A DNA stretch of 64,000 bases from Candidatus Woesearchaeota archaeon (GTDB lineage: Archaea; Nanobdellota; Nanobdellia; Woesearchaeales; JACJVW01), in contig JACJVW010000001.1 of NCBI GenBank assembly GCA_020637435.1, positions 620,001 to 684,000 of the forward strand, in the 5' to 3' direction. A program made the position numbers and the translations under genes. The first letter of the stretch is position 1. Every line of letters starts with the position of its first letter. This document shows, one piece after another, positions 27,020 through 35,974 of the stretch. Below the pieces are notes generated by a model. The model saw only the letters and a list, made by a program, of their open reading frames with translations, made no database searches and was not told where the DNA came from.

Positions 27020-27817
27020 ATGATTATCGGAAATGAAGTACTGAACAAATTAAAGGATTTTGGTCTGAATAGCTATGAAGCCAAACTTTGGACATCTTTG
27101 CTCTCCAGGGGCATCTCCAGCGCTGGCGAACTATCAGATATCGCGAATGTGCCGCGATCAAGAACATACGATGTTCTTGAGTCATTGGAGCGTAAAGGAT
27201 TCATCATTATGAAGATCGGCAAGCCGATCAAATACATCGCGGTTTCACCCGAAGAGGTCGTTGAACGTGTGAAGAAAAAGATCCGTGCAGACGCCGATAA
27301 TCACACTAAACTGCTCGACACGTTCAAAAGTTCTGATGTGCTAAAAGAGCTCAATCTTCTTCATTCACAGGGCATCGATCTCGTCGAGCCTACTGAAATG
27401 TCTGGAACGCTTAAAGGACGAAAGAACCTCTACAACCATATGGAATCTATCATAAATGGAGCAGAACATTCAGTCGTCATCATGACTACTAAAGAAGGTC
27501 TTAAGCGAAAGGCGAACACACTTTATGCGGCACTAAGAAAAGCTAAAGCGCGAGGTGTTGATATCAGGATAGCTGCAGACGTCTCTGATGATGGTGAACA
27601 TGTTGAAGATCTCAAAGAGTTCGCAGAGATTAGGCATACTGATGATATCCAGGGCAGATTTGTCGTCGCTGATCAACAACATGTTGTCTTCACGTTGCTT
27701 GACGGAGAAGAGAACCATCCAAATTATGATGGTGGCATCTGGGTCAATACACCATTCTTCGCGAAGACCTTACATGGGATGTTTGAGAAGAATTGGGATG
27801 ATATGAAATCCCTTTAA
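27020..27817 (+). CDS. TrmB-family transcriptional regulator
   Basis: A 265-aa protein. Residues about 5-75 form the TrmB winged helix: LKDFGLNSYEAKLWTSLLS, AGELSDIANVPRSRTYDVLE, SLERKGFIIMKIGKPIKYIA. A coiled segment follows (about 75-115), then a phospholipase-D-like or sugar-binding domain typical of the family (SVVIMTTKEGLKRKANTLYAALRKAKARGVDIRIAA). I prefer ATG 27020 to the longer ORF at 26963: the TATA box sits right before 26963, and a GAGG box lies 8 nt before 27020. Known relatives regulate sugar metabolism or transport; the target here is unknown. It flanks the probable origin. Confidence 0.9.
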   Translation: MIIGNEVLNKLKDFGLNSYEAKLWTSLLSRGISSAGELSDIANVPRSRTYDVLESLERKGFIIMKIGKPIKYIAVSPEEVVERVKKKIRADADNHTKLLDTFKSSDVLKELNLLHSQGIDLVEPTEMSGTLKGRKNLYNHMESIINGAEHSVVIMTTKEGLKRKANTLYAALRKAKARGVDIRIAADVSDDGEHVEDLKEFAEIRHTDDIQGRFVVADQQHVVFTLLDGEENHPNYDGGIWVNTPFFAKTLHGMFEKNWDDMKSL

Positions 27818-27821
27818 TAGA

Positions 27822-27838
27822 ATTTTTGCAATTTTTTA
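27822..27838 (+). terminator. T-rich transcription stop after the TrmB gene
   Basis: Two T-runs (T5 at 27823-27827 and T6 at 27832-27837) just after the stop codon, the usual form of archaeal intrinsic terminators. They sit in the 18-bp gap to the convergent insertase gene. Confidence 0.4.
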
Positions 27839-28612
27839 GTGTACTTTCAAAATCTTTCTGATGCTTATGCTAAAGATGATCGAGAATAGGATATAAGTAC
27901 CAAGCCATCCAAAACTCCCAATCCAAGGGATGCTGCCAAGTATAGGTATATCCTCCATAGGTCTGTTCTTACCGTAGCCAATGCTGATCTTCCGTATGGA
28001 ACCATCATTGAACATGACATCAGAGTCAGGTATGTGCTCTTGTTCACCTATGAAAACTTGTGCTTGCTTGATTTCTGCAGGTGCGCTGACATCGATGATA
28101 TAGACACCTTCAGGCCCGCTGAGTTTCCAGGTTGCAAATCCGTTCTGGGGAAGGACCGATTCTGAGCTTTCCAATGAAAGTCCATTCGAACCAAGTCTAA
28201 GCTCATCATCAAAACTTTTGTCTACCTGGACAGTGATCATGAATGGTTCATCCGCCAAGAGAGGTGTGAATGCAAAAGTACTGCTCATCCAGCCGAATAT
28301 TAGAATAATAGGAATGAATGTATAGAGCGTTGGCTTCATACTGAGTTTCATATACTCCATATTTATGGCCATAGCTTTCTTCTGGATCTTCATGACCTTA
28401 TCTGGATCATCCTTAGCCGCCTTCATCTCTTCCTGGTGTTTCTTGATCTTATCTTTATAGTACTTCATCTGCTGTTGATCCGTCGCCATCTTATAGATGA
28501 CTGTGATCATAAGAGAGATAAGAAAAGCGAGAATAAGTATGGCGTAGAAATTGCCGAGAGCTAACAATGGTGAAAAAATAGGGTCTAAGATGGCATTTAT
28601 TGCATCGATCAA
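27836..28612 (-). CDS. EMC3/DUF106-type membrane protein insertase (YidC/Oxa1 superfamily)
   Basis: A 258-aa membrane protein. Helix 1 is about residues 22-42, followed by a charged cytoplasmic coiled coil (QQQMKYYKDKIKKHQEEMKAAKDDPDKVMKIQKKAMAI, given in pieces: residues about 47-84). Helix 2 is about 96-118, an external beta-rich domain spans about 120-225, and helix 3 is about 233-253. This matches archaeal DUF106 proteins, which are homologous to eukaryotic EMC3 and bacterial YidC and insert membrane proteins. The position right after secY is conserved in archaea, though adk, often between them, is absent. It is the last gene of the ribosomal operon. Confidence 0.85.
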   Translation of the reverse strand: MIDAINAILDPIFSPLLALGNFYAILILAFLISLMITVIYKMATDQQQMKYYKDKIKKHQEEMKAAKDDPDKVMKIQKKAMAINMEYMKLSMKPTLYTFIPIILIFGWMSSTFAFTPLLADEPFMITVQVDKSFDDELRLGSNGLSLESSESVLPQNGFATWKLSGPEGVYIIDVSAPAEIKQAQVFIGEQEHIPDSDVMFNDGSIRKISIGYGKNRPMEDIPILGSIPWIGSFGWLGTYILFSIIFSISIRKILKVH

Positions 28613-28625
28613 TCGTATAACCTCT

Positions 28626-30023
28626 TTACTCCATGAATTTTCGCATCATAGGATTCATATCCATCATGTGTTGTTTTGCGATCTCTTCATAAAGTCTGTA
28701 GATAATCATGACAGTAAGCAAAAGTCCTGTTCCTGAACCAAGGGCACCAGTAAGGTCTGCAAAACCGGCAAGTAGTCCTACAGTTATGGCTCCCATCACC
28801 GTAAGTGGCATGATATACCTGGTCAGTACGCTCTCAAGTACTCGCTGATCTTTTCTAAATCCAGGGATCTGCAATCCTGATGCCATGATCTGTTTAGCCT
28901 GGCTGCGTGCATCCATGCCGGCTGTCTGCACCCAAAAGATGCTGAAGATGACACAACCTATGATCATGATCACAAGATAAACAGCCGCGATACCAAGGTC
29001 GCTGGAAGAGATACTGCCTTCGATAAAATTAGCGAGTAGGTTTGGAGGGTTCACAAAGTAAGCAAGGCCGCCAGTAGGTGTTCCGTTAGGTGCGAACCTA
29101 CCAAGGAACGTTCCATCAGGGAACCATCCTTGCAAAAGTCTTCCCCAAAGCTGTACATTTGCAAGCAATGCTGCGACTAGAATAACAGGAATATTGCTAG
29201 TATAGATGAAATTGAGTGGCCAACGCATACCTTGACCACGTACTCTTCCAAAGCTAAGGGGGATTTCTATCTTCATAGCTTGAGCGAATACTGCAACCAT
29301 GAAAACCAGTACTGTACTTATTAAAAGACCTATAGCCAATCCTGCTTCGGTTGGTGCACCGGAAGACAAAGCCTGGAATACTCGTGGGATTGCTCCAATT
29401 GAAAATTCATCAGTTGGATTTTGTTTCAATGGATTGATTGCACGAATAAATATTTCCTGAGAAACTCCTGCAGCAATAAACAAAGAGATACCTGAACCAA
29501 ATCCCCATTTAGATATAACTTCATCCATGAAGAGGACAATGATGCCTCCCAGTATAAGTTGAAATATGAGAAGGAACTGCAACTGACCGTATAATGCGGT
29601 ATTTACAAGTTCCTGTGCAGGAGCCAGACCGCCCATCATTACATAGATGATAGCTTCGAATACGATGAAGAAGATCGCCATAATCTTCTGCAGTCCTTGG
29701 AACTGTCTTTTTCCTTCAGGCTGAGTCAGATCAAACTTGAGGATACCCGAACCGTTCAACAATTGAAGAACGATAGAAGCAGTAACGATTGGTCCAATGC
29801 CAAGCGACGTGATAGAACCAAAACTAGCACCTAAGATAATTGAGAGATATTCAAATTGCTCTAGTGAGTTCTGTCCAAGCCCGAACAGAGGCATATGCCC
29901 CATCACATAGAAGATAAAAAGGATAATACCAGTCCATTTTAGTTTTTCCTTAAAAGAGAGCCTTCTCTGCGTAGGTTTAGCAATCTCCGGAAGAACGTCA
30001 ATGATCCTGTCAAGCAATGTCAT
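28626..30023 (-). CDS. secY: protein translocase subunit SecY
   Basis: The 465-aa channel subunit of the Sec translocon with ten predicted membrane helices. Recognisable blocks are FYVMGHMPLFGL (helix 1), GSITSLGIGPIVTASIVLQLL (helix 2/plug region), KWGFGSGISLFIAAGVSQ, and a C-terminal cytoplasmic RLYEEIAKQHMM. Length is normal. It follows rpl15 by 10 bp, the universal spc-operon position, and precedes the EMC3-like insertase, so the two membrane-insertion machines are co-expressed with ribosomal proteins. Confidence 0.97.
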   Translation of the reverse strand: MTLLDRIIDVLPEIAKPTQRRLSFKEKLKWTGIILFIFYVMGHMPLFGLGQNSLEQFEYLSIILGASFGSITSLGIGPIVTASIVLQLLNGSGILKFDLTQPEGKRQFQGLQKIMAIFFIVFEAIIYVMMGGLAPAQELVNTALYGQLQFLLIFQLILGGIIVLFMDEVISKWGFGSGISLFIAAGVSQEIFIRAINPLKQNPTDEFSIGAIPRVFQALSSGAPTEAGLAIGLLISTVLVFMVAVFAQAMKIEIPLSFGRVRGQGMRWPLNFIYTSNIPVILVAALLANVQLWGRLLQGWFPDGTFLGRFAPNGTPTGGLAYFVNPPNLLANFIEGSISSSDLGIAAVYLVIMIIGCVIFSIFWVQTAGMDARSQAKQIMASGLQIPGFRKDQRVLESVLTRYIMPLTVMGAITVGLLAGFADLTGALGSGTGLLLTVMIIYRLYEEIAKQHMMDMNPMMRKFME

Positions 30024-30033
30024 CAGTTACCCC

Positions 30034-30501
30034 TTAAGCAGCTGCTTCTGGCTCAGCTCCTGCAACAAGAACATCGCCACCTGCATTTTTAATCTTTTCG
30101 ATTGCAGATGCGGTCGCTGCTGGTGCCGTAACCTTGATTTTTAGCGTCGCTTTACCGGTACCGACAAGTTTGGTATAACCAAGCTTGGTCAAGTCTACCG
30201 TATAGGAGTCACCGTCTTTTGTAGCTGTTTTATCAGCAACAAGCTGCGGAAGTGAAAGTTCAAGATTCTTGATGCTTATTGGATTGTTGATAGCAGCAGG
30301 TCGTCCCAATTTGAATCCGAACTTACCTAGTTTCATGCCGCTTCTCCACATAGAGGGTTCTTTGGCATTGCCTTTCTTGCCTGTTCCTGCATTGCCGCGG
30401 CCGCCTCTGCTTCCAGCTCCCCGATGCTTTTTCATGGAACCCCAGCCGTGAGTTTTGGATCCTCTAAATTTCTTATTCTTTGGGCTTCTTGTCGCTACCA
30501 T
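30034..30501 (-). CDS. rpl15: 50S ribosomal protein uL15
   Basis: A 155-aa protein. The N-terminal rRNA-binding tail is Gly/Lys/Arg-rich (RGSKTHGWGSMKKHRGAGSRGGRGNAG), followed by a KLGKFGFKLGRP motif and a C-terminal globular domain (KLGYTKLVGTGKATLKIKV) ending in an Ala-rich tail. It lies between rpl30 (1-bp gap) and secY. Confidence 0.95.
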   Translation of the reverse strand: MVATRSPKNKKFRGSKTHGWGSMKKHRGAGSRGGRGNAGTGKKGNAKEPSMWRSGMKLGKFGFKLGRPAAINNPISIKNLELSLPQLVADKTATKDGDSYTVDLTKLGYTKLVGTGKATLKIKVTAPAATASAIEKIKNAGGDVLVAGAEPEAAA

Positions 30502-30502
30502 T

Positions 30503-30862
30503 TTAGATCATACGTTTGATTAGCTCATTAATGTGTTCTTTACGATCACCAAGACCACCACCAACATTGAATGGCTTCTTGATGCCCTTTCTACCGAATC
30601 CTTTGACTGGCGGCGCCAGCTGGAAAACGGTAGCTTCTTTATCTTTGCCCCTTTTTTCAAGCAGAAGTTTCTCCGTCTCTGCATCAAGAGGGCCATAAGT
30701 AACATAATCCTTAACCTTCTTCACCATGCCTTTGTTCTGTTCAGTGTCTGAAAGGACGATACATGTGTTCTTCTTGCTAAGGTTCAGTAGTTTGACAGTC
30801 TTCCTGATATCTGGCTTGACATTTATCATCCCACGAACGAGTATGACTGCGATTTTTGCCAT
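30503..30862 (-). CDS. rpl30: 50S ribosomal protein uL30
   Basis: A 119-aa archaeal-length protein. It starts at ATG 30862 (MAKIAVILVRG), which overlaps or abuts the rps5 stop; a GTG-initiated form from 30874 is less likely. Family signature: VRGMINVKPDIRKTVKLLNL, then AFTL-type region replaced here by the archaeal segment FQLAPPVKGFGRKGIKKPF. Confidence 0.93.
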   Translation of the reverse strand: MAKIAVILVRGMINVKPDIRKTVKLLNLSKKNTCIVLSDTEQNKGMVKKVKDYVTYGPLDAETEKLLLEKRGKDKEATVFQLAPPVKGFGRKGIKKPFNVGGGLGDRKEHINELIKRMI

Positions 30863-30863
30863 T

Positions 30864-31607
30864 TTATTCTTCACTCACCGTAACTTTGGCAATACTGCCG
30901 TCTACAATGTTATTCTGTTTAATCATCTCTGAAGAAACTTTGACCTTCATCAATTGCTTAAGTGCATCAAAGCATGCCTCCAGAAGATTGGTTTTCGTCT
31001 TTGTCTGACCTATAGTATGAGACCAGACATCTTGGATACCTGCAAGCTCAAGAAGTTTCTTGCATTCTTTTTCGATGATAAGCCCTTTACCTGGTGGTGC
31101 AGGTATAAGCGTAATCTCTACACTTCCACACTTTCCGGTAACTTTGAAAGGGATGGAATGTGGCTGATTATCATTGTCTTCCCAGCTTCCCGATCCTCTT
31201 CTGATTTTGATGATATTGAGTTTAGCGTTTCTGATGGCTTTTTCACGAGCCGGAACAGTTTCTTTAGCTTTTCCAAATCCAAGCCCCACATGACCATTCC
31301 TATCTCCTACAACTGCATAAGTGGAGAACTTAGGTTTATTACCTTCCATAGTCTTCTTCTGGGTCTGTTTGAACACACGTCGTGCTCCTCCACCAAATTT
31401 ACCTTTGGACTGACCTATTAGCAGAAGATCAGTCTCAAGAGTAGGCAGGAGAACCTCAACGATCTGTGCTTCAAAGATAGCTTTTCCTGAATCAAGCACT
31501 TCGTCTATATCTTTGATGATACCATCTTTGACTTGTCGACCCGTTTCCGTCTTTGGCTGCCAGGCATCCATATGGTCGACTTCCTTCTGTTCTTTTCTCT
31601 CGCTCAT
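30864..31607 (-). CDS. rps5: 30S ribosomal protein uS5
   Basis: A 247-aa protein of the decoding/fidelity region of the small subunit. The double-stranded RNA-binding-like N-domain is seen as FSTYAVVGDRNGHVGLGFGKAKE, and the C-domain as GKCGSVEITLIPAPPGKGLI and the IQDVWSHTIGQTKTK motif. It has an archaeal N-terminal extension of ~50 residues. The start overlaps the rpl18 stop by 4 nt. Confidence 0.97.
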   Translation of the reverse strand: MSERKEQKEVDHMDAWQPKTETGRQVKDGIIKDIDEVLDSGKAIFEAQIVEVLLPTLETDLLLIGQSKGKFGGGARRVFKQTQKKTMEGNKPKFSTYAVVGDRNGHVGLGFGKAKETVPAREKAIRNAKLNIIKIRRGSGSWEDNDNQPHSIPFKVTGKCGSVEITLIPAPPGKGLIIEKECKKLLELAGIQDVWSHTIGQTKTKTNLLEACFDALKQLMKVKVSSEMIKQNNIVDGSIAKVTVSEE

Positions 31608-32194
31608 TTTAACTCAGCAGTAATCTTGTCTTTTATTGTTGCGATCTGTGAAGAGATAGAGCTAGGCTCCACCTTCTGGGCAAGATACCCGGAGAATCTT
31701 TTTTTATAAAGTTCTTCATCAGATTTTTTAAGATGTGCAGCATAGGCTTCGATGTGTTTACCGGTTAGCCTGTCTTCTGCAGGAAACGCGCTTTCATCGC
31801 AAGGTACGACAACACCTGCATCGATAATACCCTTAACAGCGGCATAAAGTCTTGAACCAGTGACACTTCTTGTCAGTCCATGGTCGAATACAGCCTCCTT
31901 CACGCCAGCCTTCTTCGCTCTAAGTCCTGCAGCATAGCCGGTAAGATAAGCAGAAGGTATATTTCCAGCGTGAGTCTTAAGCCCGAATTTATCAAGCTGC
32001 TTTGAGTTGACTGATGCCTTCACTATGTCTCCAGAAGGAGAGTACAGAACCACCTGCACTGTGACATTTTTCAGTGACTTTCTGACGACAAGCCTTGGTT
32101 TTCCGGATTCTATAAGTAGCCTTCTCTTCTTATAATCCGTCTGACCGGTTCTCCTTCTTCTAAAAGGGACTGTATGTGTATTGCCTTTTGCCAT
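31604..32194 (-). CDS. rpl18: 50S ribosomal protein uL18
   Basis: A 196-aa 5S rRNA-binding protein. It has the basic N-terminus (PFRRRRTGQTDYKKRRLLI), the SGKPRLVVRKSLKNVTVQVV strand region, and the archaeal/eukaryotic GLRAKKAGVKEAVFDHGL motif. It is 1 bp after rpl19e. Confidence 0.96.
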   Translation of the reverse strand: MAKGNTHTVPFRRRRTGQTDYKKRRLLIESGKPRLVVRKSLKNVTVQVVLYSPSGDIVKASVNSKQLDKFGLKTHAGNIPSAYLTGYAAGLRAKKAGVKEAVFDHGLTRSVTGSRLYAAVKGIIDAGVVVPCDESAFPAEDRLTGKHIEAYAAHLKKSDEELYKKRFSGYLAQKVEPSSISSQIATIKDKITAELK

Positions 32195-32195
32195 T

Positions 32196-32639
32196 TTACT
32201 TATTCACGATATCGTTAATGTAGAGTTTAAGGTGTCTCTGGCTCCTGAAGAATCCTCCTTTCGCTTGGCGATAAAGGGTCGTGTACTGTTCTTTGCTCAG
32301 CACTTCTTTCTCACGCAGCTCTTTGAGTATGCCTCTAAGCTTTCGGATCCTGTTGATCCAGTCTTCCTTGGAATCAAGACGTGCGGTCGCTTTGCCTTTC
32401 CTGGAACCAGAACCGGTTCTTCGTCCTTTTCTCTTCTGAGTAGCGATCTTTCTCGCCCGGACACGGGAAGGTCCATTCTCAAGCTTCTTGGCGATAGCCT
32501 TCTCTTTGACCAGATTCTTGATATCTATCTTCGTGATAGATTCTTTGATGTCACCGAGCCTTTCATTATCAAAGATAATCTTACTCTGTGAACATCCCAA
32601 CACCTGGGCCGCTAGTCTTTTCTGGATTTTGAGATTCAT
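32196..32639 (-). CDS. rpl19e: 50S ribosomal protein eL19
   Basis: A 147-aa archaeal/eukaryotic protein: MNLKIQKRLAAQVLGCSQSK, the ENGPSRVRARKIATQKRKGRR basic helix, and GSRKGKATARLDSKEDWINRIR. Normal length for archaea. Confidence 0.96.
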   Translation of the reverse strand: MNLKIQKRLAAQVLGCSQSKIIFDNERLGDIKESITKIDIKNLVKEKAIAKKLENGPSRVRARKIATQKRKGRRTGSGSRKGKATARLDSKEDWINRIRKLRGILKELREKEVLSKEQYTTLYRQAKGGFFRSQRHLKLYINDIVNK

Positions 32640-32640
32640 T

Positions 32641-33213
32641 TTAATCCTTCTTGGTGATTATTTTGTCTTTTGTTGTCTTCTCTTCCTTCTTCTTATCCTC
32701 GGCAGTCTCAATCTTCTCTTCCTTCTTCTCTTCAGCTTTCTTAGATAGCTCTTTCTTCCTAGCTTCCTTCTGTTTCTTAGCTTCAGTCTTGACTGCTTTT
32801 TTCTCAGCGACCTTTTTCTCAAGTCCCTTGAGGAATTCGTCAGGATTCTTCATATTAAGGATAGTGATCTTTCTGGCAACCAGTGCCTTAACAATCTCGG
32901 ACTTCTTCCGAGTACCAAGAGTTCTCTTTAGCATCGCACCATCTTTTTTCGCATCAAGGGCTTCAACATCGGCTGCGCTTGCGATACTGACAGGCATAAG
33001 ACCCTCTGGACTGAGACCCTTAACAGATTTAGGGCTTCCCCACCCCACTTCAGGCCTTCTTTTATACCCTCTCTTCATCAGTCTCATCTTGGATTGAAGG
33101 CCTTTTGGGCGTCTCCACACAGTGCCAAGCTTTGGCTTTTTATGGGAATCCTGTCTGCTGAAAGTTGGCTTCTTGGATTTGACAGCCTTTCTGATATCTA
33201 AGAGTTCTTTCAT
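32641..33213 (-). CDS. rpl32e: 50S ribosomal protein eL32 with charged C-terminal tail
   Basis: A 190-aa protein. Residues about 15-130 are the eL32 core (FSRQDSHKKPKLGTVWRRPKG and KMRLMKRGYKRRPEVGWGSPK). The last ~55 residues are almost entirely Lys, Glu, Ala and Thr, forming a low-complexity tail that most archaeal eL32 lack. uL22 in the same operon has a comparable tail. Confidence 0.94.
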   Translation of the reverse strand: MKELLDIRKAVKSKKPTFSRQDSHKKPKLGTVWRRPKGLQSKMRLMKRGYKRRPEVGWGSPKSVKGLSPEGLMPVSIASAADVEALDAKKDGAMLKRTLGTRKKSEIVKALVARKITILNMKNPDEFLKGLEKKVAEKKAVKTEAKKQKEARKKELSKKAEEKKEEKIETAEDKKKEEKTTKDKIITKKD

Positions 33214-33214
33214 T

Positions 33215-33763
33215 TTATCCTATCAATTTTCCAGCTTTATCGACGATATAGATACCGTCTTGGAAAATCCTTCTGTCTCTGTTGGTGATTCTGCAAAGCT
33301 GTTCAATATCAGCAGCTACCTGGCCCGCAGTCTCTTTGTTTGCTGCGCTTACAGTCACATCAGTGCCGTCTATAACGACCTTTGCTCCTTCTTTGATCTT
33401 AACAACACGGGGAACTTTTTCGCCAAGATAGTTTTTAACGACAAAGTTTGTCCCATTTACTGCCACATTCATAGGGAAGTGGCCAGAACATATCTTTAGT
33501 CTATATGTAAATCCTTCTGCTGCACCCTTGACCAGATTGCTTACATGCGCACGGAAAGTACCTAGTTTGGTCTTCTCTCGCTTCGTTGCATTCTTACTGC
33601 TGATGACAACTTTTCCTTCTTCAAGGCTTATCTCTATCCGAGGGTCTACGAGTTTCTTAGTAGCTTCACCGAACTTTCCCTTAGCGGTAAGTGTATTACC
33701 AGCCGCGCTCACAGAGACGCCTTGAGGGATTTCGACTTCCGATTGTAACAGTGCTTCTTTCAT
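33215..33763 (-). CDS. rpl6: 50S ribosomal protein uL6
   Basis: A 182-aa protein with the two L6 domains (VEIPQGVSVSAAGNTLTAKGKFGEA in the first, FPMNVAVNGTNFVVKNYLGEK and the C-terminal RDRRIFQDGIYIVDK motif in the second). Start set at ATG 33763, immediately after the rps8 stop at 33765; a 10-residue longer ORF would run inside rps8. Confidence 0.95.
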   Translation of the reverse strand: MKEALLQSEVEIPQGVSVSAAGNTLTAKGKFGEATKKLVDPRIEISLEEGKVVISSKNATKREKTKLGTFRAHVSNLVKGAAEGFTYRLKICSGHFPMNVAVNGTNFVVKNYLGEKVPRVVKIKEGAKVVIDGTDVTVSAANKETAGQVAADIEQLCRITNRDRRIFQDGIYIVDKAGKLIG

Positions 33764-33764
33764 T

Positions 33765-34157
33765 TTAATAACAGTAAGCGAGTAGCTTTCCACCTATGTT
33801 CTTTTGTTTTGCTTCAAGATGAGTCATGATGCCTTGGGAAGTAGATACGATGATTATTCCCATATTTTTTGCAGGAAGGTATCTTTTCTCAAACTTCTCA
33901 TAACCATCTTTCTTCACTGAGAAATGTGGCTTGATAACGCCGCACTTATTAAGTCCGCCGATGAGGTTGATCTCCAAGGAATCACCTTTAGAGTCCTTTA
34001 TCTCAGTGTAGGTACCAACATAATTGTGTGTGTTCATAATATCAAGCACCCTCTTTATGACCTTATTTGTAGGTTTGACTACAGTAAGTGTCTTAGAGAC
34101 ATGCTCACAATTGTTGATTCCTGATAATGCGTTTGCGAGTGGGTCGTTGAGTACCAT
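33765..34157 (-). CDS. rps8: 30S ribosomal protein uS8
   Basis: A 130-aa protein: MVLNDPLANALSGINNCE at the N-terminus and the STSQGIMTHLEAKQKNIGGKLLAYCY C-terminal signature (first part STSQGIMTHLEA). Full archaeal length. Confidence 0.96.
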   Translation of the reverse strand: MVLNDPLANALSGINNCEHVSKTLTVVKPTNKVIKRVLDIMNTHNYVGTYTEIKDSKGDSLEINLIGGLNKCGVIKPHFSVKKDGYEKFEKRYLPAKNMGIIIVSTSQGIMTHLEAKQKNIGGKLLAYCY

Positions 34158-34169
34158 TGTTTTTAACCT

Positions 34170-34400
34170 TTAATTGTACTTTTTGAAGCCTATCTTAGTT
34201 GCGATGTCACGGAAACACTGTCGGCACAGGTCAAGCCCGTACTTATCTATATGTGCTCCGGTTCGTCCACACCTTCGGCATCTCTTAGTATTGATGCCCG
34301 TCGTCCTGTCTTTAGGAGCATTGTGTTTGACATACTTCTTCAGTTTGTTTGGTTTGGATTCAAGCTGCTTGAAAACCTTGCTATAATGACTGTAACTCAT
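34170..34400 (-). CDS. rps14: 30S ribosomal protein uS14 (zinc type)
   Basis: A 76-aa protein with an intact C4 zinc motif (CRRCG and CRQCFRD, about residues 41-63). It carries an N-terminal extension of about 20 residues (YSKVFKQLESKPNKLKKYVK) compared with the ~55 residues of most archaeal uS14. It directly abuts rpl5. Confidence 0.94.
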   Translation of the reverse strand: MSYSHYSKVFKQLESKPNKLKKYVKHNAPKDRTTGINTKRCRRCGRTGAHIDKYGLDLCRQCFRDIATKIGFKKYN

Positions 34401-34919
34401 TTATTCTTCACCGACTTTGATTCCGAAAGTGTCTTTCATGAAAGCGATAGCCTCTTCCTTTCCGATAAGATGATGTGCAGGTACCTTAGCGGTCTTGTTG
34501 CTTCGCCTCTTTATCCTGAATCCCCTTCTCTCAAGAGTGATAGAGACCTGAAAACCCATTATCCCTATCTCGGGGTTATAGTCAACCTCCGGTATATCGA
34601 TATACTCAGGGACACCGAAACTGATATTGCCGCTCTCATCAAAGCACCGAGGGTCAAGGCTCTTGCCTTTCGCATCAAGGAACCTAGAGATGAGATCTTT
34701 GATCTTTGCACTATCTCTTAAGGTCAGTTTGCATCCGATAGGAAGTCCAGGTCTTAGTCCCCATCCCGGGATTCTCTTATTAGTTATAGTCTTAACCGGT
34801 TCAGAGCCGGTAAGGTGTTTGATAAGGATTGTGCCCTTCTCAAGAGATCTCTGCTCCTTTCCTGTACCTACATTAAGGGTAAGTTTCTCTATCCTGATTT
34901 CTCGCATTGGGTTTGTCAT
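34401..34919 (-). CDS. rpl5: 50S ribosomal protein uL5
   Basis: A 172-aa 5S rRNA-binding protein: MREIRIEKLTLNVGTGK, IKHLTGSEPVKTITNKRIPGWG, and SFGVPEYIDIPEVDYNPEIGI. Length normal for archaea. Confidence 0.96.
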   Translation of the reverse strand: MTNPMREIRIEKLTLNVGTGKEQRSLEKGTILIKHLTGSEPVKTITNKRIPGWGLRPGLPIGCKLTLRDSAKIKDLISRFLDAKGKSLDPRCFDESGNISFGVPEYIDIPEVDYNPEIGIMGFQVSITLERRGFRIKRRSNKTAKVPAHHLIGKEEAIAFMKDTFGIKVGEE

Positions 34920-34920
34920 C

Positions 34921-35598
34921 TTACTGCACGCTTATTGATGGTTTTTCATTTCCGATAACGAAGGCATAACTTTTCTCAGTCTCAATGACTTCCTTATCTT
35001 TATTCTTGTAGAGGATCTTGCTGCCAAGTATCTCTTCAACTACACCGGCATCTCCAATATGTTTACCGCCGGTCAGGAAAATGTAGGCTTTCGGAGCAAG
35101 AGCGAAATGTTCTTTGATCTTTTTCTTGTCAACTACGATTGAATCTCCTGTCTTATACTGATCCTTATCAAGGAGTACATTACAACCGTCATTCAGCTGT
35201 AACTGTATCTTTCCGCCGCGGATAAGGGTTTTGTTGACAATTTTACTCACAACATCCTTCTCTTTTGTAGATAGTGCCGCAAGCTTACCTTTTCTGTTAA
35301 GCACGAGCCTGAAGCACTCTTTGGAGGAAGGAAGTTCAATAATATCAAGAAGTCCGACAGGCATCCTGTGGTCTCTTACAACTTTACCATTGACAAGCAC
35401 TTGTTTGTTGGTAAGGAGATACTTTACTTCCTTGACAGTATCAGCGATACTTATCATATCTCTGAGCACAACGGAGACAGGAAGGCTGTCAGCTAGTGTG
35501 TGCTTGCCTGGTTTGCTTCGCGTAACGAAAGCAGCAGACTTCCGAAGGATGTTCCACGCCTTCGGTGCAGCGATTCTTTTAAGATGATTTTTTATCAT
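34921..35598 (-). CDS. rps4e: 30S ribosomal protein eS4
   Basis: A 225-aa archaeal/eukaryotic protein. It begins at ATG 35598 (MIKNHLKRIAAPKAWNILRK), which overlaps the rpl24 stop by 20 nt; the longer upstream ORF is rpl24 read in another frame. It has an S4-like RNA-binding domain (LLTNKQVLVNGKVVRDHRMPVG) and a KOW-containing C-terminus (ALAPKAYIFLTGGKHIGDAG). Confidence 0.95.
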   Translation of the reverse strand: MIKNHLKRIAAPKAWNILRKSAAFVTRSKPGKHTLADSLPVSVVLRDMISIADTVKEVKYLLTNKQVLVNGKVVRDHRMPVGLLDIIELPSSKECFRLVLNRKGKLAALSTKEKDVVSKIVNKTLIRGGKIQLQLNDGCNVLLDKDQYKTGDSIVVDKKKIKEHFALAPKAYIFLTGGKHIGDAGVVEEILGSKILYKNKDKEVIETEKSYAFVIGNEKPSISVQ

Positions 35599-35974
35599 TT
35601 TTAGCAAGTTTCTCCTTTCTTTTCTTGTCGTCCAGGTTAAGTTCTTCGACAACGATATTTGATGTGTGGATAGGGTATGGTGATTTACTGCCGTCTTTCT
35701 TAGGGGTATCCACTCCTGTGACGATAACTGTACTATCTTTAAGGCTGACTTTCTCAACCTTTCCAGATGTTCCTTTGAATTGACCAACAAGGATCCGCAC
35801 TTTATCGCCCTGCTTGATACCGACACTTCTTTTTCCGTATTTCTTACGAAGCGCCTCACTCAGGTGAACATGTACAAACTTCTGTCGAGTGTGAAGTGGA
35901 GCATTTGCCTGGTACTTCCTCTGTTTCCGAGGCTGAACACTTGAATTCCAACTGGTTGAAAACGATTGTTTCAT
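35579..35974 (-). CDS. rpl24: 50S ribosomal protein uL24
   Basis: A 131-aa protein. The basic N-terminus (SVQPRKQRKYQANAPLHTR) and the KOW motif (IKQGDKVRILVGQFKGTSGK) are archaeal/eukaryotic L24/L26 features. It overlaps rpl14 by 4 nt and rps4e by 20 nt. Confidence 0.95.
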   Translation of the reverse strand: MKQSFSTSWNSSVQPRKQRKYQANAPLHTRQKFVHVHLSEALRKKYGKRSVGIKQGDKVRILVGQFKGTSGKVEKVSLKDSTVIVTGVDTPKKDGSKSPYPIHTSNIVVEELNLDDKKRKEKLAKNDKKSS

